A DNA stretch of 8,970 bases from Comamonadaceae bacterium (GCA_947460065.1 CANHGF010000075.1:1-8970), one strand, 5' to 3'. Shown: positions 1 to 6,636, numbered from the stretch's first letter. The notes: generated by a model from the sequence alone, not told the origin. Program-made: numbers and translations.

Positions 1-353
1 GTAAGAATGTGGCCGACGGGATCGCCCACATCCACGCATCCTTCAACAACACCATCATCACCATCACCGACCGCCAGGGCAACGCTTTGTCCTGGGCCTC
101 GTCGGGTGGTCAGGGTTTCAAGGGCTCTCGCAAGTCGACCCCGTTTGCTGCTCAGGTGGCTTCGGAAGTCGCCGGTCGCGCTGCGATCGAGCAGGGCATC
201 AAGAATGTTGACGTCGAGATCAAGGGCCCTGGCCCCGGTCGCGAATCTTCGGTGCGCGCGCTCGGCGCACTCGGTATCCGGATCAACTCGATTTCCGATG
301 TGACCCCGGTCCCGCACAACGGCTGCCGCCCGCAAAAGCGTCGCCGCATCTGA
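1..353 (+). CDS. rpsK: 30S ribosomal protein S11 (3' part; 5' end outside window)
   Basis: S11 is a small-subunit platform protein that contacts 16S rRNA near the decoding-side cleft. The reading frame enters at base 3 (K-N-V-A-D-G-I-A-H) and ends at TGA 351-353, leaving 116 residues. E. coli S11 has 129, so roughly the first 15-20 residues lie off the left edge. The GTG at 9-11 is an internal valine, because the preceding K-N matches the family's basic N-terminal arm. Visible signatures are [37 protein letters not shown] and the C-terminal [13 protein letters not shown]. The Gln in RPQKRRRI, together with [11 protein letters not shown], resembles Comamonadaceae S11 as I remember it. It is followed by rpsD after 138 bases, the standard alpha-operon order. 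Confidence 0.97.
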   Translation, partial: KNVADGIAHIHASFNNTIITITDRQGNALSWASSGGQGFKGSRKSTPFAAQVASEVAGRAAIEQGIKNVDVEIKGPGPGRESSVRALGALGIRINSISDVTPVPHNGCRPQKRRRI

Positions 354-422
354 GCCATCCCGGTACGGGCTGTACTGTCGTGTAAGCGGCGGTCGGCCCG
401 CTCTGTTTTAACCAAGCCCACC

Positions 423-447
423 GCCGTCCGGCATTTCGCCTGGCGGC
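423..447 (+). promoter_or_regulatory. Stem-loop in the rpsK-rpsD gap
   Basis: GCCGTCCGGC (423-432) pairs with GCCTGGCGGC (438-447) around the loop ATTTC. Nine of ten positions pair, including one G-U, with a single C-U mismatch. No T-run follows, so it is not a classical intrinsic terminator. It lies 44 bases before the rpsD start inside a cotranscribed operon, so an mRNA-processing, RNA-stability or translational-control role is possible. The role is inference; the pairing is visible. Confidence 0.5.
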
Positions 448-475
448 TCCTGTACCCCAGCGGTGCAGCAGTTGA

Positions 476-491
476 TTGAAGGACTATTCAA
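476..491 (+). promoter_or_regulatory. rpsD ribosome binding site inside a short inverted repeat
   Basis: The Shine-Dalgarno AAGGA (479-483) lies 8 bases before the GTG start. It overlaps a perfect inverted repeat, TTGAA (476-480) and TTCAA (487-491), with GGACTA as the loop. The repeat abuts the start codon. A 5-bp A/U-rich stem is weak alone, so any effect on S4 translation would be modest. Confidence 0.5.
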
Positions 492-1115
492 GTGGCACGT
501 CATCTCGGCCCCAAGGCCAAACTCTCACGCCGCGAAGGCACGGACCTGTTTCTCAAGAGCGCACGCCGCGCCATCGGGGACAAGGCCAAATTTGATTCCA
601 AGCCTGGCCAGCACGGCCGTACATCGGGCGCCCGCACCTCGGACTATGGTCTGCAGCTGCGCGAAAAGCAGAAGGTCAAGCGCATGTACGGCGTGCTTGA
701 GCGTCAATTCCGCCGCTACTTTGAAGAGGCCGATCGCCGCAAGGGCAATACCGGTGCCAACCTGCTGTCCCTGCTCGAAAGCCGTCTGGACAATGTGGTC
801 TACCGCATGGGCTTCGGCTCGACCCGCGCTGAGGCTCGGCAGCTGGTCTCGCACAAAGCCATCACCGTCAACGGCCAAAGCGTCAACATCCCCTCGTACA
901 TGGTCAAGACCGGTGACGTAGTGGCTGTGCGCGAAAAGTCCAAGAAGCAAAATCGCATTGTCGAAGCGCTGCAACTGGCTCAGCAAGTGGGCATGCCTAG
1001 CTGGGTTGAGGTCAGTATTGACAAGGCCGAGGGCACCTTCAAGAAGAGCCCGGACCGTGATGAGTTTGCTGCCGACGTCAATGAGTCGCTGATCGTCGAG
1101 TTGTACTCGCGCTGA
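492..1115 (+). CDS. rpsD: 30S ribosomal protein S4
   Basis: S4 is a primary 16S rRNA-binding protein that nucleates assembly of the 30S body; in E. coli it also represses the alpha operon and takes part in antitermination. The 207-residue product aligns end to end with E. coli S4 (206 residues): [20 protein letters not shown] at the start, APGQHG-like KPGQHG near residues 38-42, [12 protein letters not shown] at 51-62, and an S4 RNA-binding domain at about 97-160 ([23 protein letters not shown]). It ends in LIVELYSR. The protein contains no cysteine, so it is the zinc-independent (C-minus) type. The start is GTG at 492; AAGGA stands 8 bases upstream and the next residues ARHLGPK match the family N-terminus. 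Confidence 0.98.
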   Translation: MARHLGPKAKLSRREGTDLFLKSARRAIGDKAKFDSKPGQHGRTSGARTSDYGLQLREKQKVKRMYGVLERQFRRYFEEADRRKGNTGANLLSLLESRLDNVVYRMGFGSTRAEARQLVSHKAITVNGQSVNIPSYMVKTGDVVAVREKSKKQNRIVEALQLAQQVGMPSWVEVSIDKAEGTFKKSPDRDEFAADVNESLIVELYSR

Positions 1116-1126
1116 AAATTTTCATT

Positions 1127-1166
1127 CCCGGAGGGCGGCTTTCTGCCCACCGGGCGCTTCACCCGG
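1127..1166 (+). promoter_or_regulatory. Two mutually exclusive stem-loops in the rpsD-rpoA gap
   Basis: Hairpin A pairs CCCGG (1127-1131) with CCGGG (1150-1154) and GGGC (1133-1136) with GCCC (1145-1148), separated by an A-A mismatch. Hairpin B pairs the same CCGGG (1150-1154) with a second CCCGG (1162-1166) around CGCTTCA. Only one can form at a time, an attenuator-like layout. Neither has a T-run, and rpoA begins 43 bases after hairpin B. The complementarity is visible; a switching role is inference. No leader-peptide ORF was noticed. Confidence 0.5.
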
Positions 1167-1209
1167 CCTTATCGGTGTAACGAGCCGAGGGTATTGAGAG
1201 GAAGACTGC

Positions 1210-2199
1210 ATGCAAACCAATCTGTTGAAACCCAAAACCATCAACGTCGAGCAGTTGGGCCACAACCGCTCGAAAGTCACGCTCGAGCCTTTCGAGCGCG
1301 GCTATGGCCATACCCTGGGCAATGCGCTGCGTCGCGTGCTGCTCTCGTCCATGGTCGGCCACGCAGCCACCGAGGTCACCATTGCCGGCGTGCTGCACGA
1401 GTACTCCTCGATCGACGGTGTGCAGGAAGATGTCGTCAACATCCTGCTCAATCTCAAGGGCGTGGTGTTCAAGCTGCACAACCGTGATGAAGTCACACTC
1501 AGTCTGCGCAAGGAAGGTGACGGCCCGGTCACTGCCGGCGATATCCAGACACCGCATGATGTCGAGATCATCAACCCCGACCATGTCATCATGAATCTTG
1601 CCCAGGGCGGCAAGATCGACATGCAGATCAAGGTTGAGAGCGGCCGCGGCTATGTGCCCGGCTCCATGCGCCGGTTCGGCGACGAGTCGACCAAGTCGAT
1701 TGGCCGTATCGTTCTCGATGCATCGTTCTCCCCGGTCCGCCGCGTCAGCTACACCGTCGAGAGCGCCCGCGTCGAGCAGCGCACCGACTTGGACAAGCTG
1801 GTGCTCGAGATCGAGACCAACGGCGCCGTCACCGCTGAAGATGCGGTGCGTTCTTCGGCCAAGATTCTGGTGGAGCAACTGGCTGTCTTCGCGCAGCTCG
1901 AGGGCAATGAACTGGCTGCCTTTGACGCGCCGGTGCAGCGCAGCTCGCAGCAGTTTGACCCGATCTTGTTGCGTCCGGTCGACGAGCTCGAGCTGACCGT
2001 GCGCTCGGCCAACTGCTTGAAGGCCGAAAACATCTATTACATCGGTGACCTGATTCAGCGCACCGAAAACGAGCTGCTCAAGACCCCCAATCTGGGTCGC
2101 AAGTCGCTCAATGAAATCAAGGAAGTGCTGGCCTCGCGCGGGCTCACCTTGGGCATGCGCCTGGAAGCCTGGCCCCCGGCCGGCTTGGACAAGCGCTGA
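1210..2199 (+). CDS. rpoA: DNA-directed RNA polymerase subunit alpha
   Basis: The alpha subunit dimerises to scaffold assembly of beta and beta', and its C-terminal domain contacts UP elements and activators. The product has 329 residues, the same length as E. coli alpha. The N-terminal domain (about 1-230) shows [20 protein letters not shown] and [20 protein letters not shown]. The C-terminal domain (about 250-320) keeps the E. coli numbering: R265, N268 and C269 (TVRSANCL), G296, K298, S299 and E302 (NLGRKSLNE), the residues known for DNA contact in E. coli. The start is ATG 1210, with AGGA (1199-1202) 7 bases upstream. It lies 94 bases after rpsD and 84 before rplQ. Nothing is unusual in the protein. 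Confidence 0.99.
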   Translation: MQTNLLKPKTINVEQLGHNRSKVTLEPFERGYGHTLGNALRRVLLSSMVGHAATEVTIAGVLHEYSSIDGVQEDVVNILLNLKGVVFKLHNRDEVTLSLRKEGDGPVTAGDIQTPHDVEIINPDHVIMNLAQGGKIDMQIKVESGRGYVPGSMRRFGDESTKSIGRIVLDASFSPVRRVSYTVESARVEQRTDLDKLVLEIETNGAVTAEDAVRSSAKILVEQLAVFAQLEGNELAAFDAPVQRSSQQFDPILLRPVDELELTVRSANCLKAENIYYIGDLIQRTENELLKTPNLGRKSLNEIKEVLASRGLTLGMRLEAWPPAGLDKR

Positions 2200-2205
2200 C
2201 ACTCA

Positions 2206-2225
2206 AGCCTGCCTGAAGGCAGGCT
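2206..2225 (+). promoter_or_regulatory. Perfect stem-loop after rpoA
   Basis: AGCCTGCC (2206-2213) and GGCAGGCT (2218-2225) form a perfect 8-bp stem with loop TGAA, beginning 6 bases after the rpoA stop. No T-run follows, and rplQ continues downstream in the same direction. It may act in RNA processing, 3'-end protection of upstream mRNA, or partial attenuation. The role is inference. Confidence 0.5.
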
Positions 2226-2230
2226 GTGCA

Positions 2231-2256
2231 CGGGCAGTACCTGATACGGCTGCCCG
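2231..2256 (+). promoter_or_regulatory. Second stem-loop before rplQ
   Basis: CGGGCAG (2231-2237) pairs perfectly with CTGCCCG (2250-2256); a flanking T-G wobble (2238/2249) can extend the stem inward. It stands 5 bases downstream of the preceding stem-loop and is followed by ATTAAAAAA, an A-tract rather than a T-tract on the coding strand. It therefore does not look like a terminator for plus-strand transcription. The rplQ ribosome binding site (AAAGGA, 2271-2276) lies outside the stem. Confidence 0.4.
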
Positions 2257-2283
2257 CATTAAAAAATCGGAAAGGACAAGCAC

Positions 2284-2679
2284 ATGCGTCACGGACACGG
2301 ACTTCGCAAACTCAATCGCACCACCAGCCATCGGCTGGCCATGCTGCGCAACATGATGAACTCGCTGATTCAGCACGAGGCCATCAAGACCACGGTACCC
2401 AAGGCCAAGGAACTGCGCCGCGTGGTCGAGCCCATGATCACCCTGGCCAAAGAGCCGACCCTGGCCAACAAGCGTCTGGCCTTTGACCGTCTGCGCGACC
2501 GCGATATGGTGGTCAAGCTCTTTGCTGAGCTGGGCCCGCGTTACAAGACCCGCCCGGGTGGCTACACCCGTATCCTTAAGATGGGTTTCCGTGTGGGCGA
2601 CAACGCTCCCATGGCCCTGGTCGAACTGGTTGACCGCCCTGAAGTCAGCGACGAGGCTGCAGACGGCAAGGCTGAATAA
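2284..2679 (+). CDS. rplQ: 50S ribosomal protein L17
   Basis: L17 is a large-subunit protein located near the exit-tunnel side of the 50S. The 131-residue product is slightly longer than E. coli L17 (127). Family signatures are [20 protein letters not shown] at the start, [17 protein letters not shown] (about 35-50), [15 protein letters not shown] (64-72), [18 protein letters not shown] (82-99) and [14 protein letters not shown] (105-118). The last 13 residues form an acidic, variable tail. AAAGGA (2271-2276) lies 7 bases before the ATG. It is the last gene of the operon, with the terminator starting 22 bases after its stop. Confidence 0.98.
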   Translation: MRHGHGLRKLNRTTSHRLAMLRNMMNSLIQHEAIKTTVPKAKELRRVVEPMITLAKEPTLANKRLAFDRLRDRDMVVKLFAELGPRYKTRPGGYTRILKMGFRVGDNAPMALVELVDRPEVSDEAADGKAE

Positions 2680-2701
2680 GGCTTGCCCTTGGTCCCTCGA
2701 G

Positions 2702-2725
2702 CGCCCGCCTTGTGCGGGCGTTTTT
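2702..2725 (+). terminator. Intrinsic terminator of the alpha operon
   Basis: CGCCCGC (2702-2708) and GCGGGCG (2714-2720) form a perfect 7-bp GC stem with loop CTTGT, followed at once by TTTTT (2721-2725). Its position just after rplQ and its form are those of a Rho-independent terminator. It marks the boundary between housekeeping and accessory genes. Confidence 0.92.
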
Positions 2726-2781
2726 CATGGGGGGCTCGCTGCTCAATGGCGGACGTGACCAGGGCTGCTGTGCAAGCTCCC

Positions 2782-2800
2782 TACAATCGGCTGTGAAAGG
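2782..2800 (+). promoter_or_regulatory. Candidate -10 box and RBS of the Bug-type gene
   Basis: TACAAT (2782-2787) matches the sigma-70 -10 consensus at five of six positions. No convincing -35 hexamer is seen 16-18 bases upstream (2759-2764 reads CCAGGG). AAAGG (2796-2800) stands 10 bases before the ATG at 2811. If the -10 is real, the 5' leader would be only about 15-20 bases. A gene-specific promoter is expected here because a strong terminator lies just upstream. Confidence 0.35.
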
Positions 2801-2810
2801 TGCCTCTCTC

Positions 2811-3806
2811 ATGTCCTCAGCACGTCACGCCTTGAATCCGAATTTTTTCTCTTCTCGTCGCCGCCTCATTTTGGGCTCGGCAGCGTCGGCCTTGGCAGCC
2901 GCCTATGGTCCGGCGTGGGCCCAGGCCAAGCCGGTGCGCATCGTCGTGCCCTTTGCCGCTGGCAGTTACACCGACAATGTGTTGCGCATCGCGCTGCCGG
3001 CCCTGAGCGACAAGCTCGGCGCAAGCATCGTGGTTGACAACCGGCCGGGCGCCAATGGCATCATCGCCGCCGACGCGGTGGCCAAGTCCGCGCCCGATGG
3101 ACTGACCTTTCTCATGGGCGGCGCCAGCGCCAATGCGGCCAACCCCAGCCTCTACAAGACGCTGCCCTATGACCCGGTCAAAGACCTGGTTCCGGTGGTG
3201 CGCTTCGGCCTCCTGCCTTTTGTGCTGCTGGTCAACCCGAGCGTGCCGGTCAAGTCGGTGCCAGAGTTGATCGACTATGCCAAGAAGAACCCCGGCAAGC
3301 TCGCCTACGCCACGCCCAACAGCGCCACCTTGGTGGGCATGGAAACCTTCAAGCGTTCAGGCGGCGTTGACATCTTGCAAGTGCCCTACAAGTCCAGCCC
3401 GCAGGCCATGCTCGACTTGGTGGCCGGTCAGGTGCAGGTGCTGATTGCCGACTTTGCCACCGCCATGCCGCATGTGCGTTCAGGCAAGGCGCGGGTGATT
3501 GCCGCCACCATGGCGCGCCGCACCCCATTGATGCCCGATGTTCCGGTGATCGCCGAGGTACTCAAGGGCTATGACATCTCTGCCTGGAATGGGCTGTTTG
3601 CACCGGCGGGCACGCCTCGCGAGGCCATGAACAAGGTGGCCGAGGCAGCGGTGGCGGCGCTGGCTCAGCGCGATGTGCAGGACAAGCTCAGCGCAATAGG
3701 CTTTGAGATATCGCCGATAGGGCCGGAGAGTTTCGGCCCCTATGTGCGCGAACAGATCGGCGTGTGGGCGCAGGTCATCCGCGACAGCGGTATCAAGCCC
3801 GAATAA
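2811..3806 (+). CDS. Bug/TctC-family tripartite tricarboxylate transporter substrate-binding protein
   Basis: This is a periplasmic solute receptor of the type that captures organic acids for tripartite tricarboxylate transporters; many betaproteobacterial members are orphans lacking adjacent membrane subunits, as here. The 331-residue product has a signal peptide at 1-37 with a Tat-like SSRRRLIL segment (14-21), a hydrophobic Ala-rich core and a likely cut after AWA (37/38). The mature part starts KPVRIVVPFAAG, then VVDNRPGANG (74-83), APDGLTFLMGG, LPYDPVKDLVPVV, PYKSSPQAMLDLVAGQVQ (192-209) and GLFAPAGTPREAMNK (261-275), all typical of the family. ATG 2811 is chosen because the frame's upstream extension would run into the terminator and precede the signal peptide. 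The usual PGG-T-D loop reads AGSYTD (50-55). The ligand is unknown. The 3' end overlaps the facing dehydrogenase gene by 14 bases. Confidence 0.93.
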   Translation: MSSARHALNPNFFSSRRRLILGSAASALAAAYGPAWAQAKPVRIVVPFAAGSYTDNVLRIALPALSDKLGASIVVDNRPGANGIIAADAVAKSAPDGLTFLMGGASANAANPSLYKTLPYDPVKDLVPVVRFGLLPFVLLVNPSVPVKSVPELIDYAKKNPGKLAYATPNSATLVGMETFKRSGGVDILQVPYKSSPQAMLDLVAGQVQVLIADFATAMPHVRSGKARVIAATMARRTPLMPDVPVIAEVLKGYDISAWNGLFAPAGTPREAMNKVAEAAVAALAQRDVQDKLSAIGFEISPIGPESFGPYVREQIGVWAQVIRDSGIKPE

Positions 3807-4809
3807 CAGCGGCACTCTCGCCGGCTGCCTCCAGCAAGGCATCGACCACCCGCCGGTCGAGTTCGATGCCACTGTGCCGCCGGCGTCTGCGCTCGGCGAA
3901 GGCGCGCTCGGAGGGAATGCGGATTGCGTCCACACCGGGCTGGCGCGGCGTGGCCCGAATCCGCTCGATCAGCAGCGACAGCTCGTGCCGGTACTGCACC
4001 AGCGGTTGCAGCAGGTCGGGCCGGATGGCCATGAGCAGGTAGCCGGCCTGGTCGGGGTCCTCGCCCGAGCCGGCGGCCACACCGAGGGCTGCCATCGCCA
4101 CGGCCAACGCGAAGCCCTTGTGCCCGCCATAGGGCAAGACCGCGCCGAGCAGTGCGCTGGCTGCATCGGTGGTCGGCCGGCCCTGCGCATCGATGGCCAC
4201 CCCTTCGGGCAGGGCCTGGCCCGTGCGCTTGCGAAACATCAGGTCGGTGAACATCAGGGCCGAGGTGCCCATGTCGATGAGCAAGGGGTCGCCCTCCGTC
4301 GGGAAACCCAGAGCGATCGGGTTGGTGCCTATGGCCGGTCGGGCCGCGCCTGGCGGTGCCACCTGCGGGCGTGAGGCCACGGTGTGCAGCCCGATCAAGC
4401 CAGCCTGGGCCAGCCGCTCGACATAAAACGCGCTGCGCCCGCTCATCCAGATGTTGTGAATGCCGATCACCGCAAAGCCATGCTCGCTCGCCTTGGCCCG
4501 TGCCATCTCGCTCGCATGGTGCATGGCCAGCATGCCGTTTTGGTTGCCACCGTCGATCCGCGCCGATACCGGGGTTTCGTGCAAGCAGCGCCGCTGTTTG
4601 TGCGCGCCGCGCAGCTGCGCGTGCTCGATCAGATTGAGGATTTTGGGCAGGCCCGAATATTCATAGCCGCACAGGGCGGCATCGACCACATGATCGGCTA
4701 CCGGCTGCGCCTCGTCGGCGCTGTAGCCGTGGCGCAGCAGTGCGCGCACCGCTAACCCGTGGGCTTGCGGCGCTGTGAGAGTGAGACGTTCTGGCAGGGA
4801 TGTGGACAC
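3793..4809 (-). CDS. Ldh_2-family (malate/L-lactate dehydrogenase-like) oxidoreductase, paralogue 1
   Basis: It belongs to the NAD(P)-dependent family that includes ureidoglycolate dehydrogenase AllD, sulfolactate dehydrogenase and piperideine-2-carboxylate reductase, which act on 2-hydroxy/2-oxo acids or related imines. The 338-residue length is normal. Family marks are IDGGNQNGMLAM (85-96), GTNPIALGFP (161-170), PLLIDMGTSA (175-184), PTTD (212-215) and GGHKGFALAVAMAALG (228-243). The usual SHG motif is YSG (51-53), and the later catalytic-type His is Met122 in WMSGRS. A pair His97-His98 (AMHHA) is present instead. A run of five arginines occurs near 307-311. GTG 4809 is the only reasonable start: no ATG or GTG lies between it and the in-frame stop 36 bases upstream. 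No Shine-Dalgarno is visible. It is a single-gene unit, divergent from the lyase gene. Substrate unknown. Confidence 0.9.
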   Translation of the reverse strand: MSTSLPERLTLTAPQAHGLAVRALLRHGYSADEAQPVADHVVDAALCGYEYSGLPKILNLIEHAQLRGAHKQRRCLHETPVSARIDGGNQNGMLAMHHASEMARAKASEHGFAVIGIHNIWMSGRSAFYVERLAQAGLIGLHTVASRPQVAPPGAARPAIGTNPIALGFPTEGDPLLIDMGTSALMFTDLMFRKRTGQALPEGVAIDAQGRPTTDAASALLGAVLPYGGHKGFALAVAMAALGVAAGSGEDPDQAGYLLMAIRPDLLQPLVQYRHELSLLIERIRATPRQPGVDAIRIPSERAFAERRRRRHSGIELDRRVVDALLEAAGESAAVIRA

Positions 4810-4859
4810 GACAGGAATAGAATCGATCGGGCGAATTTTCGCTCAAAGGTTAAAACACG
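4810..4859. promoter_or_regulatory. 50-bp divergent promoter region with a palindrome
   Basis: This short gap must carry control signals for both the minus-strand dehydrogenase and the plus-strand lyase unless promoters lie inside the genes. It contains the inverted repeat GCGAA-TT-TTCGC (4831-4842), an overlapping ATCGAT/CGATCG palindrome (4822-4829), and TAGAAT (4818-4823), a five-of-six match to a plus-strand -10 without a good -35. On the minus strand TTGAGC (complement of 4841-4846), 18 bases from TTCTAT (complement of 4817-4822), is a weak promoter candidate that would start RNA almost at the GTG. AAAGG (4845-4849) is the lyase ribosome binding site. Function is inferred. Confidence 0.4.
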
Positions 4860-5762
4860 GTGACTTCCATTTCCCACTCGGCAGGCGCAAGGTTCAGGGC
4901 GGCCTTGGCCGACCACCAGCCGCTGCCCATCGTCGGCGCTATCAATCCCTATTGCGCCATGATGGCCGAGCGTGTGGGTCACAAGGCGCTCTACCTCGCC
5001 GGTGGCGGCCTGGCCACCTATTCGCATGGCTTGCCGGATTTGGCGATCACCAATTTGAGCGATGTGCTCACCGAGGTGCGGCGCCTGACCGATGCGAGCA
5101 GCCTGCCGCTGCTGGTTGATGTGGACACCGGCTTTGGTGGCGTGTTTTCCATCGCGCGCCTGGTCAAAGGTCTGATCAAGGACGGCGCCGCGGCCATGCA
5201 CATTGAAGACCAGGTGGCCCTCAAGCGCTGTGGCCACCGACCGGGCAAGGCTACCGTGTCGACCGCCGAGATGGTCGACCGCATCAAGGCCTCGGTGGAT
5301 GCGCGCACCGACGATCAGTTCTTCATCATTGCCCGCACCGACGCCATAGCGGTGGAGGGGATTGATGCGGCCATTGAGCGAGCCTGCCGCTATGTGGAGG
5401 CTGGCGCCGACATGATCTTTGCCGAAGCCTGCAGCGAGCTTGGGCAATACCGCCGCTTTGTCGACGCCATTGATCGGCCCCATGCGGTGCTGGCCAACAT
5501 CACCGAGTTCTCGCTCACGCCGGCCTTCACCCTGGATGAACTGGCGGGCGCGGGCGTGTCAGCGGCCTTGTTCCCGCTGTCGGCCGCGCGCGCGATGTCT
5601 GCCGCCGCACTCAAGGTCTACCAGGCGATCTTGCGCGACGGCACCCAGAAAAACGTGCTCGATCTGATGCAGCCGCGCAGCGAGCTCTACGAGTTTCTGG
5701 ACTACCACGCTTACGAGCGCAAGTACGACGAGCTGTTCTCGGCGCCCAGCCCCAAACCCTGA
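4860..5762 (+). CDS. Methylisocitrate-lyase / PEP-mutase family C-C lyase (PrpB-like)
   Basis: The family cleaves 2-methylisocitrate, isocitrate, 2,3-dimethylmalate or oxaloacetate-type substrates, usually releasing pyruvate or glyoxylate, with Mg2+. The 300-residue product aligns along its whole length with E. coli PrpB. Visible are GLPDLA (57-62), [11 protein letters not shown] (84-94) with metal-ligand Asp87 and Asp89, HIEDQ (114-118), the catalytic loop KRCGH (122-126), [10 protein letters not shown] (158-167), LANITEF (211-217), FPLSA (238-242) and RSELYE (273-278). PrpB's SGGG pyruvate-pocket motif is AGGG (47-50), so substrate may differ. GTG 4860 follows AAAGG by 10 bases; an in-frame TAA at 4851 excludes a longer form. 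No methylcitrate synthase or dehydratase gene is nearby, so a strict propionate role is doubtful. Family confidence is high, exact substrate low. Confidence 0.92.
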   Translation: MTSISHSAGARFRAALADHQPLPIVGAINPYCAMMAERVGHKALYLAGGGLATYSHGLPDLAITNLSDVLTEVRRLTDASSLPLLVDVDTGFGGVFSIARLVKGLIKDGAAAMHIEDQVALKRCGHRPGKATVSTAEMVDRIKASVDARTDDQFFIIARTDAIAVEGIDAAIERACRYVEAGADMIFAEACSELGQYRRFVDAIDRPHAVLANITEFSLTPAFTLDELAGAGVSAALFPLSAARAMSAAALKVYQAILRDGTQKNVLDLMQPRSELYEFLDYHAYERKYDELFSAPSPKP

Positions 5763-5767
5763 AGCTT

Positions 5768-5789
5768 GCCGGCGCTTTAGCGCAGCGGC
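5768..5789. other. Stem-loop at the convergent junction of lyase and amidohydrolase genes
   Basis: GCCGGCGC (5768-5775) pairs with GCGC (5780-5783) and CGGC (5786-5789), with an AG bulge and loop TTTA, across the 14-base gap between the two stop codons and into the end of the minus-strand gene. It could serve as a shared 3' end, but neither strand shows a T-run after it, so it is not a standard intrinsic terminator. Confidence 0.3.
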
Positions 5790-6613
5790 GCAAAGCCAAA
5801 CAGCCGGCTCGGCGTGTCCCATTCGATCTTGCGGCGAGCGTCCTCATCGGGCACCCAACGCTCGAGCAGGCGCTGCTGCGGGCCGTAGTCGGTGCGCACC
5901 GGATGGCGCACAAAAGGCCAGTCCGAGCCCCAGACGCAGCGCTCGGGCGTGAAGGCTTCGAGCAGCGCGGCAATGAAGGGGTCCAGGTCGCTGTGGGGCC
6001 AGGGTTGTTTGGACAGCCGAAACGCGCCCGATAGCTTGACGGCCGCCCGTCCCTTGCGACCGAGTTGGAGCAAGGCCTGAAAGCCGGCTTGCTGCAATCC
6101 CTTGTCGGGATCGAAGCCGCCGCAGTGGTCGATCACCAGCGCAATGCCCGAGCTTTGCAGCACCGGCAGCGCTTCGAGCAGGCTGTCGTCGCGGTAGTAA
6201 ATTTGCGCGAACCAGCCCAGCTCGTGCAGCCTCCTGAGCAAGACCTCGCCCTCGTACCCGCGGATGGAGGTGGCATGGGCGAACAGCAAATTAAAGCGTG
6301 CGCCCACCACCCCGCCGTCCTTGAGCTCGGCCAGCTGCGCATCGGTGATGCCGTGGTCCACCAGGGCCACGCCCTTGAGCCGCCCTTGTGAACGGGCAAT
6401 GGCATCGAGCATGCAGCGGTTGTCGGTGGCATAGCCGGCCTGCGGATTGACCAGCAGGCCGTGCGACACCTGGTGTGCGTCCAGCACCGTCAAGAACTGC
6501 TGCGCGGTGCCGCATTCGGCCGGACCGGGCATATGCCCGCCGGTATCGCGCAGTGGAAAGGCGACGGGGTCAAACACATGGGCGTGGCTGTCGACGCGGG
6601 CAAAGTCGGGCAT
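5777..6613 (-). CDS. Amidohydrolase-2 family metal-dependent hydrolase (LigI/lactonase-like)
   Basis: This predicted TIM-barrel hydrolase is of the group containing 2-pyrone-4,6-dicarboxylate lactonase (LigI) and 4-sulfomuconolactonase, which open lactones of carboxylic acids. The 278-residue product begins with the metal-binding motif DSHAHVFDP (8-16; His10 and His12), then GARFNLL (104-110), VIDHCGGFDPDKG (160-172; His163), VKLSGAFR (192-199) and WGSDWPF (228-234; Asp231). These residues and their order suit the hydrolase fold; the reaction itself is not shown. ATG 6613 is preceded by GGAG (complement of 6623-6626), 9 bases away. It is the last gene of the minus-strand operon, 23 bases after the second dehydrogenase. 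It ends facing the lyase gene. A decarboxylase of the same superfamily is an alternative. Confidence 0.88.
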   Translation of the reverse strand: MPDFARVDSHAHVFDPVAFPLRDTGGHMPGPAECGTAQQFLTVLDAHQVSHGLLVNPQAGYATDNRCMLDAIARSQGRLKGVALVDHGITDAQLAELKDGGVVGARFNLLFAHATSIRGYEGEVLLRRLHELGWFAQIYYRDDSLLEALPVLQSSGIALVIDHCGGFDPDKGLQQAGFQALLQLGRKGRAAVKLSGAFRLSKQPWPHSDLDPFIAALLEAFTPERCVWGSDWPFVRHPVRTDYGPQQRLLERWVPDEDARRKIEWDTPSRLFGFAPLR

Positions 6614-6636
6614 GGGGGGTGTCTCCGGTGAGGGGC

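Noticed and set aside
9..11. GTG as the start of rpsK
   Set aside because: The frame is open to the window edge and the preceding residues K-N fit the S11 N-terminal arm, so this codon is an internal valine.
1159..2202. Long minus-strand ORF (347 codons) opposite rpoA
   Set aside because: It lies wholly antisense to a certain rpoA, a usual side effect of GC-rich codon use, and its translation resembles no family I know.
2712..2810. Upstream extension of the Bug-type protein starting at 2712
   Set aside because: It would begin inside the terminator and add 33 residues ahead of a complete signal peptide. The ATG at 2811 has AAAGG 10 bases upstream.
4831..4842. GCGAA-TT-TTCGC as a transcription terminator
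   Set aside because: It stands between divergent starts, has a short stem and no suitable T-run, so an operator is the better reading.
4752..5483. Minus-strand ORF (243 codons) opposite the PrpB-like gene
   Set aside because: It is antisense to a well-supported lyase gene and overlaps the neighbouring dehydrogenase start. No recognisable motifs or ribosome binding site.
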